Assembly (NCBI RefSeq): GCF_014645795.1
Contig: NZ_BMMK01000002.1
Location: 408,827 to 472,826 of the forward strand
DNA: 64,000 nucleotides
DNA from: Longimycelium tulufanense
Lineage (GTDB): Bacteria; Actinomycetota; Actinomycetes; Mycobacteriales; Pseudonocardiaceae
Reading direction: 5' to 3'
Part shown: positions 34,184 to 44,250 of the stretch, in pieces
Position numbering within the stretch: the stretch's first letter is position 1
Layout of the letters: every line of letters begins with the position of its first letter
The notes under the pieces: generated by a model
Told to the model about the DNA's origin: nothing
Seen by the model: only the letters and a program-made list of their open reading frames with translations
Databases searched by the model: none
Made by a program: the position numbers and the translations under genes

Positions 34184-37100
34184 GTGGGCGGTGTGTTCAT
34201 CAACTACCGCACCGGAGACGGCGATTTCGCAGCGACGCTGATCGCACGCGTACTGATGGAACGGTTCGGTGCGGAGCACGTGTTCCTGGCCAGCAAGTCG
34301 ATCCGGCCCGGCGAGGACTTCGCGGAGACGATCCTCGAACGGTTGACACGCTGTGACGTGATGCTGGCCATCGTCGGCCCTCGCTGGCACGCGGTGACCG
34401 ACCAACGGGGTCGACGCAGGATCAACGACCCGCGCGACTGGGTATACCGGGAGATCGCCGCCGCGTTCCACTACGGCCTGCGCGTGATCCCGGTGTTCCT
34501 CGACCACACCGCCAAGTTGTCCGAGACCGAACTCCCCCCAGAGATCGCGGCTCTGGCGCGCTGCCAGTTCCTCCGGCTGAGCCACCGCAACGATACGCGG
34601 GATCTTGCCAGGATGCTCGACGAGCTCGCCGACCTGGTACCCGACCTCGTCCTGGTCCGTGTTCTCCGCACCCCTCCCCGTCCCAGCAGGGACCTGGTGC
34701 CGAGTGCATGGTTGCGGGCCGAGTACGAGATCGTGCCCTTCACGGGGCGACGCACGGAACGCGCCGATCTCACCGCCTGGGCCAACTCGTCGAAGCCGGT
34801 GTCGGCCGGGCTGATCAGCGGGCCGACCGGACAGGGCAAGACGCGCCTCGCCCAGCAGGTGTGCCAGGAACTCGCCGAACGAGGCTGGGTCGCCGGGTTC
34901 GTCCATGACCAGGCCGCGTCGGCCGACCTGGCCACGGCGAGCAGGATCCACGGCCCGCTGCTCTTCGTCATCGACGATGCCGAGGCGCGCTACGAGCAGG
35001 TCCACACCTTGGCCGGGGCACTGATGGAACGTCCGGCGACCGCGTCACCGGCACGGCTGTTGCTGCTCAACCAGGGGACCGGGGAATGGCTACGCAGGCT
35101 ACGTACCGCCTCCGATGACCGCGTTGCCAGCCTGTTCCGCACCCTCGTCGTCCATCCGCTCGCCCCGCTGGCCCCCTCGGCGGCCGATCGCCACATCGAG
35201 TTCCACCGCGCGTTGGACGCCTTCGCCGAGTACCTCCACCTGTCCACCGCCGGCCTTACGGCACCGCAGGATCTTGTTCAGCCGCGTTACGCCGGTGTCC
35301 GGGTCATCCACGCCGCCGCACTCACCGCACTCCTGCACAAGAACAGCGGCGGTCCCGATCAACACGGCGCGTCCGTGCCACCACCGGATCCGGAGCTGCA
35401 CCGCGCGGCCCAGCCAGAGTGCCCGTACCGCGGGCTACAACCCTTCCAGGAACAGGACGCCAGGTTCTTCCGTGGCCGCGACCCGCAGGTCAAGCAGCTG
35501 AAGTCCCTCATCGAGCACCACAGCATGGTGATGGTCATCGGCGCGTCGGGCAGTGGGAAGTCCTCCTTGATCCGGGCCGGTCTCCTGCCCGCTCTGCGCC
35601 AACAGAACGTGACGGTGGCGGTGTTCCGACCGACCCCCGGTATCGAACCGTTCGAGCTCCTCACGCATGCCCTGCGGCCCACGGTCGGAGCCGAGCGGAC
35701 CAGCCGGCTGGCCGCCAAGGACGTCGCACTGCTCGCCGATCCGATCGTCGACGCGGTGGGGCGCCTGGTGCTGTTCATCGATCAGTTCGAGGAACTCGTC
35801 GCCACCGATCCGGCCGCGGCTCGGGAGCTGCTCGGCCTGGTGGCCACGCTCGTGCGGGCCGCACCACCACGACCGGCCGAGGCCCCCGCGCTGCGGGCGG
35901 TGTGTACCGGACGGTGGGCGGACCTGGACGAGATCCTCACCTCCGACCTTGCGGCCCTGCTGCAGACCGTCGCCGTGCCCAGGATGGGCCCGACCGAGCT
36001 GCGTTCCGCCATCATCGGGCCCGAGGACCTTCCCCTGGTGTCCTTCGAACCCGGCCTGGTCGACCGGATCGTCACCGACGCCGCGGACGCACCCGGTCAA
36101 CTGCCCCTGGTGGAATTCGCGTTGACCCGGCTGTGGGAGGCGCGACAGGGCGCGACCCTGACCCACCAGGCATACGACGAGCAGGGTGGGGTGGCCGGGG
36201 CACTGGCCACCTATGCCCAGGAGGTTTGTGACCGGCGGCTCCTCCCCGACGAGAGGAAGCTGGTCGAGCCGTTGCTGGTGCAGCTGGCCCGGCCGAGCGA
36301 GGACGGGGGCTTCGCACTCACTCCGGCTCAGCTCGATCAGCTCAATCCGGCACTGCGTGCCCTGGCCGGCACACTGGCCACCCACCGACTGGTGGTGATC
36401 CGTCAGGACCCGGGCTACCCGGAAGTCGTTGCCCTGGCCCACGAAGCCCTCATCCACCAGTGGCCGCGGCTGCGCGCATGGCTTGCCGCGGCGCAGGACT
36501 TCCGGTCCTGGCAGGAACAACTCCGCGTCGCGCTCGCCCAGTGGCGGCAGTCCAACCGCGATCCCACCACCCTGCTCCGCGGTGCCCCACTGGCCACCGC
36601 CGAAGACTGGCTGGACAAGAAGAGCACGGCTCTCACCGATGAGGAACGGGACTACATCGCCGCGAGCCGCGCCCACCAACGTCGAGGGGTGCGGCGCTGG
36701 CGGCTCATCACCGCGCTGATCGGGGTACTCGCACTGGTCGCAGCCGCCTCCGCCGCGATCGCGGTGAGCCGGAACGAGGAACTCGCCGACCAACTGCGCC
36801 GAGCAGCCGCCGTAGCCCTGGCGCAGGAGGCCCAACGGCGCTCCGAGACGGATCCACTGATGGCCCTGCAGTTCGCCCAAGCGGCGTGGCGTCACGACAC
36901 GTCGCGGCCGGAGGCGTACGCCGCGCTGCTCCAGCAGTACCTCAGGTACGCCGACGTCGAGGAGATACGCACCGGCCTGTGGTCCGGTCCCGTTGCCGAG
37001 GTCGCGAGCACCGAGGACGGCCGGGTGACCGCCGTTGCCGAGGAGGACGGCACGATCACGTTGTGGACGGACCTGTTCGGCCCAACCCCGCAACGTTGGT

Positions 37101-39046
37101 TCGTCGCCACCGTCCCCAACCTGTCCCTACTTCGCCTCAGCCCGGACGGTCGCTGGCTCGCGGTCATCACCGACCGGGGAGGAATCACTTTGTGGGATGT
37201 CGACACCCGAAACGGTCCGCTCCCACTGCGCACCGCAAGGTCGACGACGCTGCGGTCCCCGGACGTGCGGAGCGCACGGTTCTCACCAGACGGAAAGGTT
37301 TTCGTCGTGACGCTCCGACAAGACGCTTCCGGAACATCCGGAGTTCGACCACAGTTAGTTGAGGTATGGGACACCCTGCAGCGGAGGCAGATCCCCTACA
37401 GCGGCGCTGCGGCAGCCACGGAGAGCGCCTCCGTGCTGCGGGTCGAACCAGACGGAAAAAACGCCTGGTTCGACGAGCAGAGTCGCGACGAGAACCGGAG
37501 GACCGTTCTTCGCGACCTCACCACCGGAGCAATCCTCCGCGAGGTTTCCGCGGACCTCGTCACCGCGGCCGGATTTTTTGTCGAGTGCCAGGACAACCAA
37601 AAAGCTGACCGCATGCTGGTCCGTGACCCTGCGGGAGTCACGCTCTTCACCAAGCCAACGCGACGTTGCCCACCCGGCCCGTCCGCCGGCATGGACGTGA
37701 GCGGAGGTTTCGCGATACTTCGGGAGGACGCAACGGATCTCTCCCTCCAACAGCTTTCCTTGATCGACATGCGCTCCGGGCAAACCTATTCACTCCGGAC
37801 ACCACCCAGCCGCAAGAATCAGGGCAGCACGACAAAACTTATCGTCCTACGTGCCGGGTCCGGCCCGCCGACGGCGTATATGATCCACCCCGACGCGCTA
37901 CTTCGTTTTCGCTCACCCACCCCCACAGACGACCTCGATCAGTTCGACTTCTCGGCGGATTCCGAGGCCACGGCGGTGAGCCCGGACGGGCAGCTTCTGG
38001 TAACGTCACCGCACACTTCGAGTGACCGCCTACAACTCCTCGCGTTCGACCTGCGCACGCACCGACTGATCCACGGCGAACCAGTTACGGTGGCCGACAC
38101 GGCGGGGATGGGAGAGGCTCCTCACCTGGCCTTCAGCAAGGACGGACGCCGGCTGCTCGCGGTCGGAGACTTCGGAGGTCTCGTGGTAATTCCAGCGACC
38201 GACCTCACCGCGAAGCGCATGATCCCGCTGGACGTCGAGATCCCGCTGGAACCGCAACCCCCTCCCAGAACGAGCGACGGACATCCACGACGTACGTTCG
38301 AAAGAAATCTGTCGATCATCCCCGTCACCGCCGACGAGGTCGCCATTCTCCGTTCCGGAGGGTTCACCAGACGCAGGATCAGCACCGGGGAAGAGCTACC
38401 GCCGGTGAACCTGTTCCGCAGCCCCCAGGAAAGACACGATTCCGAGTATCGCGCCACCGCGATCCCCTGGCCCGACCACCCGCACGAGGTACTGCTGACG
38501 TCGACCAACGGCGTGGAGCTGTGGGACATGAAACTCGCGCGACTGGTACATGCCTTCCAGGCTCGGCCCGGAAACATGGCACCCACCGTCCTGGTCGATC
38601 CCACCGCGCCACGTGTCGCCGTGCACGACAAGGTCGCCGGGAAACTCGATCTCTGGCGGCTGGAGCACGAGGACGGCAGGCCCCGGCCCATCCCCGTGCC
38701 CAGCGGCCTGTCGCCGGTCGCCTTCGTACCGGACAACAAGCTGGTTGCTGGCTCCGGGACCGCCAGCCTGCGTATCTGGGACCTTGATACCGGTGGGGAG
38801 ATCACGAGCCTGCGGGTGTCCGGCGCTCCGGGGAGCTGGTCCGTGCACGACGAGCGACTGCTGGCCCCGAGCAGAAACGGACTCCTGTCGATCGACATGG
38901 TTCCCGAGCACTGGATCGAACACCTGTGCCGGATCAACGACCGGGACCATGCTCCCCACGAACGTGCGGCGCTCCCCACCGGAGCCGACACCTCCGCACC
39001 GTGCCAGGTGTCCGACCAAACCGGCTCCTTCTTCAGCCACACCTGA
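34184..39046 (+). CDS. TIR domain, double NTPase (STAND) and beta-propeller protein
   Basis: A protein of 1620 residues from GTG 34184 (AGAGGTGA site upstream; 34163 is an alternative). Domains in order: TIR-like (residues 3-135: VFINYRTGDGDFAATLI, VFLASKSIRPGEDFAE, CDVMLAIVGPRW); a first NTPase with P-loop ISGPTGQGKTRLA (about 212) and FVIDDAE; a second nSTAND1-type NTPase with P-loop IGASGSGKSSLIRAG (about 452) and LVLFIDQFEEL; a winged region; a membrane-like helix (LITALIGVLALVAAASAAIAV, about 842); and a WD40-like propeller to the end (LSPDGRWLAVITDRG, ITLWDVDT). Such TIR-STAND proteins often act in phage defence, with the propeller as sensor and TIR as NADase; that role is inferred. Confidence 0.85.
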   Translation: MGGVFINYRTGDGDFAATLIARVLMERFGAEHVFLASKSIRPGEDFAETILERLTRCDVMLAIVGPRWHAVTDQRGRRRINDPRDWVYREIAAAFHYGLRVIPVFLDHTAKLSETELPPEIAALARCQFLRLSHRNDTRDLARMLDELADLVPDLVLVRVLRTPPRPSRDLVPSAWLRAEYEIVPFTGRRTERADLTAWANSSKPVSAGLISGPTGQGKTRLAQQVCQELAERGWVAGFVHDQAASADLATASRIHGPLLFVIDDAEARYEQVHTLAGALMERPATASPARLLLLNQGTGEWLRRLRTASDDRVASLFRTLVVHPLAPLAPSAADRHIEFHRALDAFAEYLHLSTAGLTAPQDLVQPRYAGVRVIHAAALTALLHKNSGGPDQHGASVPPPDPELHRAAQPECPYRGLQPFQEQDARFFRGRDPQVKQLKSLIEHHSMVMVIGASGSGKSSLIRAGLLPALRQQNVTVAVFRPTPGIEPFELLTHALRPTVGAERTSRLAAKDVALLADPIVDAVGRLVLFIDQFEELVATDPAAARELLGLVATLVRAAPPRPAEAPALRAVCTGRWADLDEILTSDLAALLQTVAVPRMGPTELRSAIIGPEDLPLVSFEPGLVDRIVTDAADAPGQLPLVEFALTRLWEARQGATLTHQAYDEQGGVAGALATYAQEVCDRRLLPDERKLVEPLLVQLARPSEDGGFALTPAQLDQLNPALRALAGTLATHRLVVIRQDPGYPEVVALAHEALIHQWPRLRAWLAAAQDFRSWQEQLRVALAQWRQSNRDPTTLLRGAPLATAEDWLDKKSTALTDEERDYIAASRAHQRRGVRRWRLITALIGVLALVAAASAAIAVSRNEELADQLRRAAAVALAQEAQRRSETDPLMALQFAQAAWRHDTSRPEAYAALLQQYLRYADVEEIRTGLWSGPVAEVASTEDGRVTAVAEEDGTITLWTDLFGPTPQRWFVATVPNLSLLRLSPDGRWLAVITDRGGITLWDVDTRNGPLPLRTARSTTLRSPDVRSARFSPDGKVFVVTLRQDASGTSGVRPQLVEVWDTLQRRQIPYSGAAAATESASVLRVEPDGKNAWFDEQSRDENRRTVLRDLTTGAILREVSADLVTAAGFFVECQDNQKADRMLVRDPAGVTLFTKPTRRCPPGPSAGMDVSGGFAILREDATDLSLQQLSLIDMRSGQTYSLRTPPSRKNQGSTTKLIVLRAGSGPPTAYMIHPDALLRFRSPTPTDDLDQFDFSADSEATAVSPDGQLLVTSPHTSSDRLQLLAFDLRTHRLIHGEPVTVADTAGMGEAPHLAFSKDGRRLLAVGDFGGLVVIPATDLTAKRMIPLDVEIPLEPQPPPRTSDGHPRRTFERNLSIIPVTADEVAILRSGGFTRRRISTGEELPPVNLFRSPQERHDSEYRATAIPWPDHPHEVLLTSTNGVELWDMKLARLVHAFQARPGNMAPTVLVDPTAPRVAVHDKVAGKLDLWRLEHEDGRPRPIPVPSGLSPVAFVPDNKLVAGSGTASLRIWDLDTGGEITSLRVSGAPGSWSVHDERLLAPSRNGLLSIDMVPEHWIEHLCRINDRDHAPHERAALPTGADTSAPCQVSDQTGSFFSHT

Positions 39047-41960
39047 CGCCACGACACCCCTGGGGGTTACCGACCGACGTGTTCCCACCCCCGTCGACGA
39101 CGACGCCGGGATTCGCGTTAATGCCGTACGCGGCATTGTTCTCAGTATGGTTGTGTGAAACTACGATGACACTACCGGCGCCGACGTCCGAAACATGGAG
39201 ACCATCCTCCCGCCGGATTTCGTTCCCGGCATGGCCATTGGACACGAACTGGTTGTGGGAAATCTCCAGCGGGCCGACCACCCCGGCGGACATCGGCGCT
39301 ACATACAGTCCGTGCCAGCCGTTCTGGACGAACTTGTTCCTGGTGAGTACTCCGCTCCCACCAAACACAATCACTCCCGAACCCTTCGAACCCCGGAAAA
39401 TGTTGTCGGAAACAACGAACGACTTCCAGAAACTGGTGGAAAACTCCCGGGTCAGGTCGAGGTCATTTCCGGTCATGACCGAGTGTTTCGCACTCATGTC
39501 ATCCAGGCGCGTGATCTTACTGTTCTTCAGCGTGCCGGTTCGACAGTACGGTCCGAGGGAACGCAAATGCAGGTTCTCGGTTGACACCACGTTCACGGAT
39601 GAACTGACAACCTCCATATCACCGCCAAAGCAGGTGATACTACCCGCCTGCAGGATGCCACCCTGGACGGTACACGAGCTTTCACCCGCGCATTTTCCCA
39701 CCCCACGCCACTCGTTCCCCCGAAGAGTCGATCCCGTGATCACGACCGATGAGCCGTGATCGAAATGGAACAGATGGAACGCATTTACGGTACTCGCGCG
39801 AACCCTGACGTCGCGCGCCCGCTCGCCAACGAGAGGAAACCCGCTGGTTTCGCGCGACAGCGCCGATATTTCCACATCGGCAATATCGACACCCGAAGCA
39901 CCCACCACTTTTACACCAGTGGGGTACCGGGCGATCGCACCGTTGCGGATGTTGATATCCTTCAGCGCATCGCCCTCGACGAGTATCCCGACACCCGTGC
40001 TCGACGGCATGTCCGTAGCAATCGTGTGACCATTGAGGTCCAGATCGACATCGCTGGCGACGATTCTCAGTGCGGCGGCCTCTCCGGTACACCTCAGGTC
40101 CTCGCTCAGGGTGACGCTGTGTGTAACGGCGTCACCACAACGTACGTCCGGCTGTTCCAGTGCCACGGTGAAGTCTTTCGACTTCTGGTGGGAGCTGGTG
40201 CCGGCAGTGACGGTGAGCGTGACCGTGTAGCTGCCCGGGCCGGTGAAGACGTGTTGGAACACGGACTCGTTCGATGTGGTTTCCGTGCCTCGCTCGCCCA
40301 CCACGGTCCAGTCCCAGGTTTGCGGTCGCCCTCCCACCAGTTCAGCACTGAAACGCACCTTCTGGCCGACCTGGGGTGTCGCGGGCTGCACGTGGAGCCG
40401 GGCGATACGTGGCGGCGCGGCCGGTGAGTCGATGCCGACCCGAGCCGCGGCATACGCGAGTCGTCCCGTCGTCAACTGGGCAGCGACACTGACCAGGTAG
40501 TTGCCCGCGTGCTCCCATCGATGGCGCACCGTGGTGCCCACGGTCTCCGTCCCATCCCCGAAGTTCCACCGAGCGCTGGTGACACCTGCGGCACCCTCGG
40601 GGACAACAGTGAACTCGAACTCCTCACCGACAACGCCGTGATCTCGTGGCCGGACGACAATGGACACCGGGGTACTCTCCGGCGGCTCCGGTTGTGTTTC
40701 GGTGGCACCGCTTCCGACCACGGGAGGAACCTTGTCGGGCGGGCCGGTGGGAACGGGATTGGGTGGCCCGGCCGGACCCGGTTCCGGTGTGTTGCCGCCG
40801 GGAACCTGAATGGTCCCGTTGTCGGAGCGTCCCGGGTCGTACTTGGTGACGGGCCTGATCCGGCCGTCGAGCTCCAGTACGCCGGCCCGCTCGCCGTTGG
40901 GGTCGTTGTAGAAGATCACCCCGTCGCGGGACACCAGCTCGAAACGTACGTTGGGGCTGAACAGTTGTCGGTCGGCCACCACCCGCATCTGCCCCAGGTC
41001 GACGATCCACACCCGACCGGTCGCATGGTCCGGAACCACAGCGTGGTTCTTCGCCTCGACGGCCGCACCGAAGTCCCCGCCGCCGGTACCAAGCGCAATC
41101 GGGTCAGCGCAGGAAGCAGCAGTGAAGGCACAGACTATGAGCAACCCCCGTGAACCGACGGCCACAAGTAGCCTGCGCTGCCCCGGTGAGCCGCTCACCG
41201 CAACGCTGTCATCCGGCCGTATATCCAGTGTCAGCGACTCTTGCACCGCACCGGTGACCACATCGAGCAGTTCCACCGTACGGCGCGTGGGATCCAGCAG
41301 CGCCGGTTGGCCCTTGGTCAGGGTGAGCCGACTCCCGCCGGGTGTGGCCGCCCCGGCGCGCGCATGCCGGGTGCCACCGGATAGCCAGACAAGGTCACCG
41401 GTGCGTCTATCCAGCAGCCACAGCCGGCCGTCCGGATCCGTCACCGTTCCCTCGGCAGCGATCTGGGCGTTGAGCGGGTACGGGGTGCCCTGGGGCACCA
41501 GATCACGGGGGTCGGTCTTGGCGAGCAAACCGCGCTGCGTGTCCACCGCGTAGAGCGCGTCGGGAGTCGGGAACACGGCGAGTTGATCGGGGGAGCCGAT
41601 CACCAAGGCCGCCGACTTGGTGGGCTCCAGCGTTGCGCCGTCGACGCGGACCACAGATCCGTCCGACCGATTGAGCGCGTATCCGGTCGTCCCCTGCTGC
41701 ATGGCGTGCAGGGAACTGTTGGGCGCCGCCACCGGCACGCGGGCCATGACCTCGGCTGAGGCACCGTCGAGTAGCGTCAGCTGCCCTACCTTGTTCGAGG
41801 CCAGCCATGCGATCCCGGCGTGCAGTCGGATCTGGGGCGCTCGATAGCCGTGGTCGGCTCCGATGACAATGATCGCGGCCAGCAGCGTGGTCACGGCGCT
41901 GGTTCCGGCCGTGATCCGGGTCCATCTCGGGGCGAGACGGCGCAGCATGCGCAGTTTCAT
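39033..41960 (-). CDS. Exported propeller, PKD and beta-helix surface protein
   Basis: A protein of 975 residues. Basic N-terminus with one hydrophobic helix (ITAGTSAVTTLLAAIIVIGA). A strand-rich propeller-like part runs to about residue 370 (AVDTQRGLLAKTDPRDLVP, IVDLGQMRVVADRQLF), then a Pro/Gly linker. Two PKD domains follow (WNFGDGTETVGTTVRHRWEHAG near 470; WDWTVVGERGTETTSNES near 560), then a C-terminal right-handed beta-helix with NosD-like repeats (DLDLNGHTIATD, ITGSTLRGNEWRGVGKC, LTRNKFVQNGWHGLYV). It is the last gene of the moxR-DUF58-tgpA operon (4-base gap) and overlaps the TIR gene tail-to-tail by 14 bases. Confidence 0.8.
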   Translation of the reverse strand: MKLRMLRRLAPRWTRITAGTSAVTTLLAAIIVIGADHGYRAPQIRLHAGIAWLASNKVGQLTLLDGASAEVMARVPVAAPNSSLHAMQQGTTGYALNRSDGSVVRVDGATLEPTKSAALVIGSPDQLAVFPTPDALYAVDTQRGLLAKTDPRDLVPQGTPYPLNAQIAAEGTVTDPDGRLWLLDRRTGDLVWLSGGTRHARAGAATPGGSRLTLTKGQPALLDPTRRTVELLDVVTGAVQESLTLDIRPDDSVAVSGSPGQRRLLVAVGSRGLLIVCAFTAASCADPIALGTGGGDFGAAVEAKNHAVVPDHATGRVWIVDLGQMRVVADRQLFSPNVRFELVSRDGVIFYNDPNGERAGVLELDGRIRPVTKYDPGRSDNGTIQVPGGNTPEPGPAGPPNPVPTGPPDKVPPVVGSGATETQPEPPESTPVSIVVRPRDHGVVGEEFEFTVVPEGAAGVTSARWNFGDGTETVGTTVRHRWEHAGNYLVSVAAQLTTGRLAYAAARVGIDSPAAPPRIARLHVQPATPQVGQKVRFSAELVGGRPQTWDWTVVGERGTETTSNESVFQHVFTGPGSYTVTLTVTAGTSSHQKSKDFTVALEQPDVRCGDAVTHSVTLSEDLRCTGEAAALRIVASDVDLDLNGHTIATDMPSSTGVGILVEGDALKDINIRNGAIARYPTGVKVVGASGVDIADVEISALSRETSGFPLVGERARDVRVRASTVNAFHLFHFDHGSSVVITGSTLRGNEWRGVGKCAGESSCTVQGGILQAGSITCFGGDMEVVSSSVNVVSTENLHLRSLGPYCRTGTLKNSKITRLDDMSAKHSVMTGNDLDLTREFSTSFWKSFVVSDNIFRGSKGSGVIVFGGSGVLTRNKFVQNGWHGLYVAPMSAGVVGPLEISHNQFVSNGHAGNEIRREDGLHVSDVGAGSVIVVSHNHTENNAAYGINANPGVVVDGGGNTSVGNPQGCRGVRCG

Positions 41961-41964
41961 CCGA

Positions 41965-44250
41965 TCACCTGACTCCCAGCCGCTGCAACGACTTCCGTCG
42001 CTGTCGGTCCTGTTGCCAATCGGTGAACAGGGGTCGCGGGTTCAGCTGGGCCCGCAGCCAACTCAGCCAAGAACGTCGAGCGGACATCTGTCGGCGCAGT
42101 TGGTTCTCCAGCTGCCAGGCTCGTTGGACGTCATGTTCGTCCGGTGCGTCCGCTGCGAACTCCGCCGCGGTAGCCAACGGCGCCATGGCCACCACGGCGT
42201 CGGCTTCACTGCCCAACACGCTGGTGGCGCGCTCGGCGATCTCCCGAGCTGTCATTGTCACGGGGATGGTGATGCCACGTTCGACCAGTCGCTCGATTGC
42301 TTCGTGCCAGGCTCCGAGCGCCCGTGCCGCGTTGTCACGTGCGTGACGGCGTCGCCATCGTCGGCGTGCCTTCTCTGCTACGACCATGGCCGCAGTGAGC
42401 ACGGCGACGGACAGCACGAGTATCGCGACCAGTAGCGGGCCGAGCTGCATTCTCGCCCAACCGGTCTCGGAGCTGCCCGTTGTGTCCGGCTGCAGTTCCG
42501 GCCTCGGTGGCGCTACCAAAGGTGGGTTGGGTTGCGATCGGCCCAGGACCGAATCCTCGGGGTCCGAGCGTGACGAGGCCGTGGTCCGGCCGAGATCGGT
42601 GGGTTCGAACGCCACCCATCCGTAGCCGGTGAAGTGCACCTCCGCCCAGGCATGTGCATCACGTGTGGTCACGGTGTATGTGCCGGCGGAGCTGTCACGC
42701 AGTCGGTAGCCGACGGCGACTCGTGCCGGGAATCCCGCGGCACGGGCGAGCACCGCGAACGCCGAGGCGTGCTGCTCTGCATAACCTTTGGCTTCATCCG
42801 GGCTGGCGGTGACCAGTAACCTGGTCAATGCCGCGTAGGAATGGCCGGGTTGGGCGTCGAGCTGGTACGGCAGGCCGCGCAGGTGGCGTTCGATCGCGAC
42901 CAGCTTCCCGTACGGTGTCGGCTCGCTCGCGACGAGCTGCTGCGCCACTCCGCGCAGCTGGGAGGGCAGATCCCGCAGGGTGGTATAGCGTGCGTATTCC
43001 GTCGTGTTGCTGGGCGCCGCTTGTGTCAGGTCGTCGTCACGGTCGCTGACCGTGGCGACGAGATCGTACTCGATCCCACGCAGGTCTTGCTGGGCGGTGA
43101 CGAGTATTCCTGAGGTGTCGCTGAACCCGATCTGGCTGATGTCACCGGTGACAACATCAAGGCGGGAGGGCCAGCCGAGCACCGGCAGGAAGGGACCGCT
43201 GAGGTCGTTCAGCTCGATATTGGCGGCCACCGACCCGGAGTTGATCACGGCGGGGTCCGTGGCAAGGTGCTGTCCGGCCACCAGGAATCGGTCCGACGAT
43301 GTCCACAGCACGCCGTCGAACTCGTCCAGGGCGGCGGTTCTGATTCGATCGATCGGCTTGCTTCCGCCGTGGATCCTGACGGTGAACAACTGTCGGGGTG
43401 GCTCCTCCCGCAACTGAGCCTTGAGTTCGACCAACGGCGAGAGCGACTCGGCGACCCGCAGGGGTGGGGGGCGCAGGACCCGTGGATCGAAGCGGGGCGC
43501 GCCGGACGCCAGCGGCACGACGTGCCCGCCAGCAATGCCCACCACCGTGGCGGTCATGATCACCGGTAGTCCGAGAGCAATGCGGCCCGCTGTCCCCCGT
43601 CCGCGGCGACCAGCGGTGTCAGGGACGGGTGTAGCGGGGTGACCAGGGGGGTTCGCCGTAGCGATCCAGTTGGCGCGCAGCAACGCGAGGGACAGTGCGG
43701 CGCCGAGGAACACAGCAGTTGCGGATACCTGGATGCCAGGTTGCTTGCCTACGAACAGCAAAGCGACAACAAACGCGAGTAGCGCCGGTGCCACAGGCGC
43801 GAACACCGACCGGGTGCGCAGGGCGAGCAAGGTTGTGGCGAAACCCGTGACCCAGGTGATCAACACCGGTGTGATGACGAGGCTGCCCCGCACGTCGGCG
43901 GGTAGGGCCACGGTAAGCATCCGGGCCCAGCCCCCGAGTACGCCCTGACCAAGTTCCACGCCGGTCTGTCGAGTGGGAATCCCTTGGACGAGGGTGTCAC
44001 CGAACACGAAGTAGGTCACCAGTACGCAAAAGCCCGCCACCGCCACAACCAGGGTTCGAACGCTCCGCCAACCCCGTAACCCGACCACCGCAGCGGCCAC
44101 GACGCTGCCCAGTGCCGCAGCGGACACTGGTACCAGGTATTCTCCGGTAGCGAAGAATCTGCCGTACACCAGACCTGAGGCGGTCGTTGCCACCCCGCAC
44201 AGGGTGACCTCGATAAGGGCGAGTACCCGACTTCCGCGGTCTCGTGTCAC
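41965..44250 (-). CDS. TgpA-type transglutaminase-like membrane protein, catalytic Cys absent
   Basis: A protein of 761 residues. GTG at 44250 forms a GTGA overlap with the DUF58 stop. About six N-terminal membrane helices (DUF3488), an extracytoplasmic transglutaminase-like domain (about 440-540), one more membrane helix near 610 and a cytoplasmic DUF4129-like tail. In the family the core reads GxCxxFAxAxAVLxRxxGxPAR; here it is KGYAEQHASAFAVLARAAGF, with Ala (codon GCA, complement of 42778-42780) in place of the Cys. His (RDAHAWAEVHF) and Asp (FEPTD) remain. It is probably a non-catalytic member working with MoxR and DUF58. Confidence 0.85.
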   Translation of the reverse strand: MTRDRGSRVLALIEVTLCGVATTASGLVYGRFFATGEYLVPVSAAALGSVVAAAVVGLRGWRSVRTLVVAVAGFCVLVTYFVFGDTLVQGIPTRQTGVELGQGVLGGWARMLTVALPADVRGSLVITPVLITWVTGFATTLLALRTRSVFAPVAPALLAFVVALLFVGKQPGIQVSATAVFLGAALSLALLRANWIATANPPGHPATPVPDTAGRRGRGTAGRIALGLPVIMTATVVGIAGGHVVPLASGAPRFDPRVLRPPPLRVAESLSPLVELKAQLREEPPRQLFTVRIHGGSKPIDRIRTAALDEFDGVLWTSSDRFLVAGQHLATDPAVINSGSVAANIELNDLSGPFLPVLGWPSRLDVVTGDISQIGFSDTSGILVTAQQDLRGIEYDLVATVSDRDDDLTQAAPSNTTEYARYTTLRDLPSQLRGVAQQLVASEPTPYGKLVAIERHLRGLPYQLDAQPGHSYAALTRLLVTASPDEAKGYAEQHASAFAVLARAAGFPARVAVGYRLRDSSAGTYTVTTRDAHAWAEVHFTGYGWVAFEPTDLGRTTASSRSDPEDSVLGRSQPNPPLVAPPRPELQPDTTGSSETGWARMQLGPLLVAILVLSVAVLTAAMVVAEKARRRWRRRHARDNAARALGAWHEAIERLVERGITIPVTMTAREIAERATSVLGSEADAVVAMAPLATAAEFAADAPDEHDVQRAWQLENQLRRQMSARRSWLSWLRAQLNPRPLFTDWQQDRQRRKSLQRLGVR

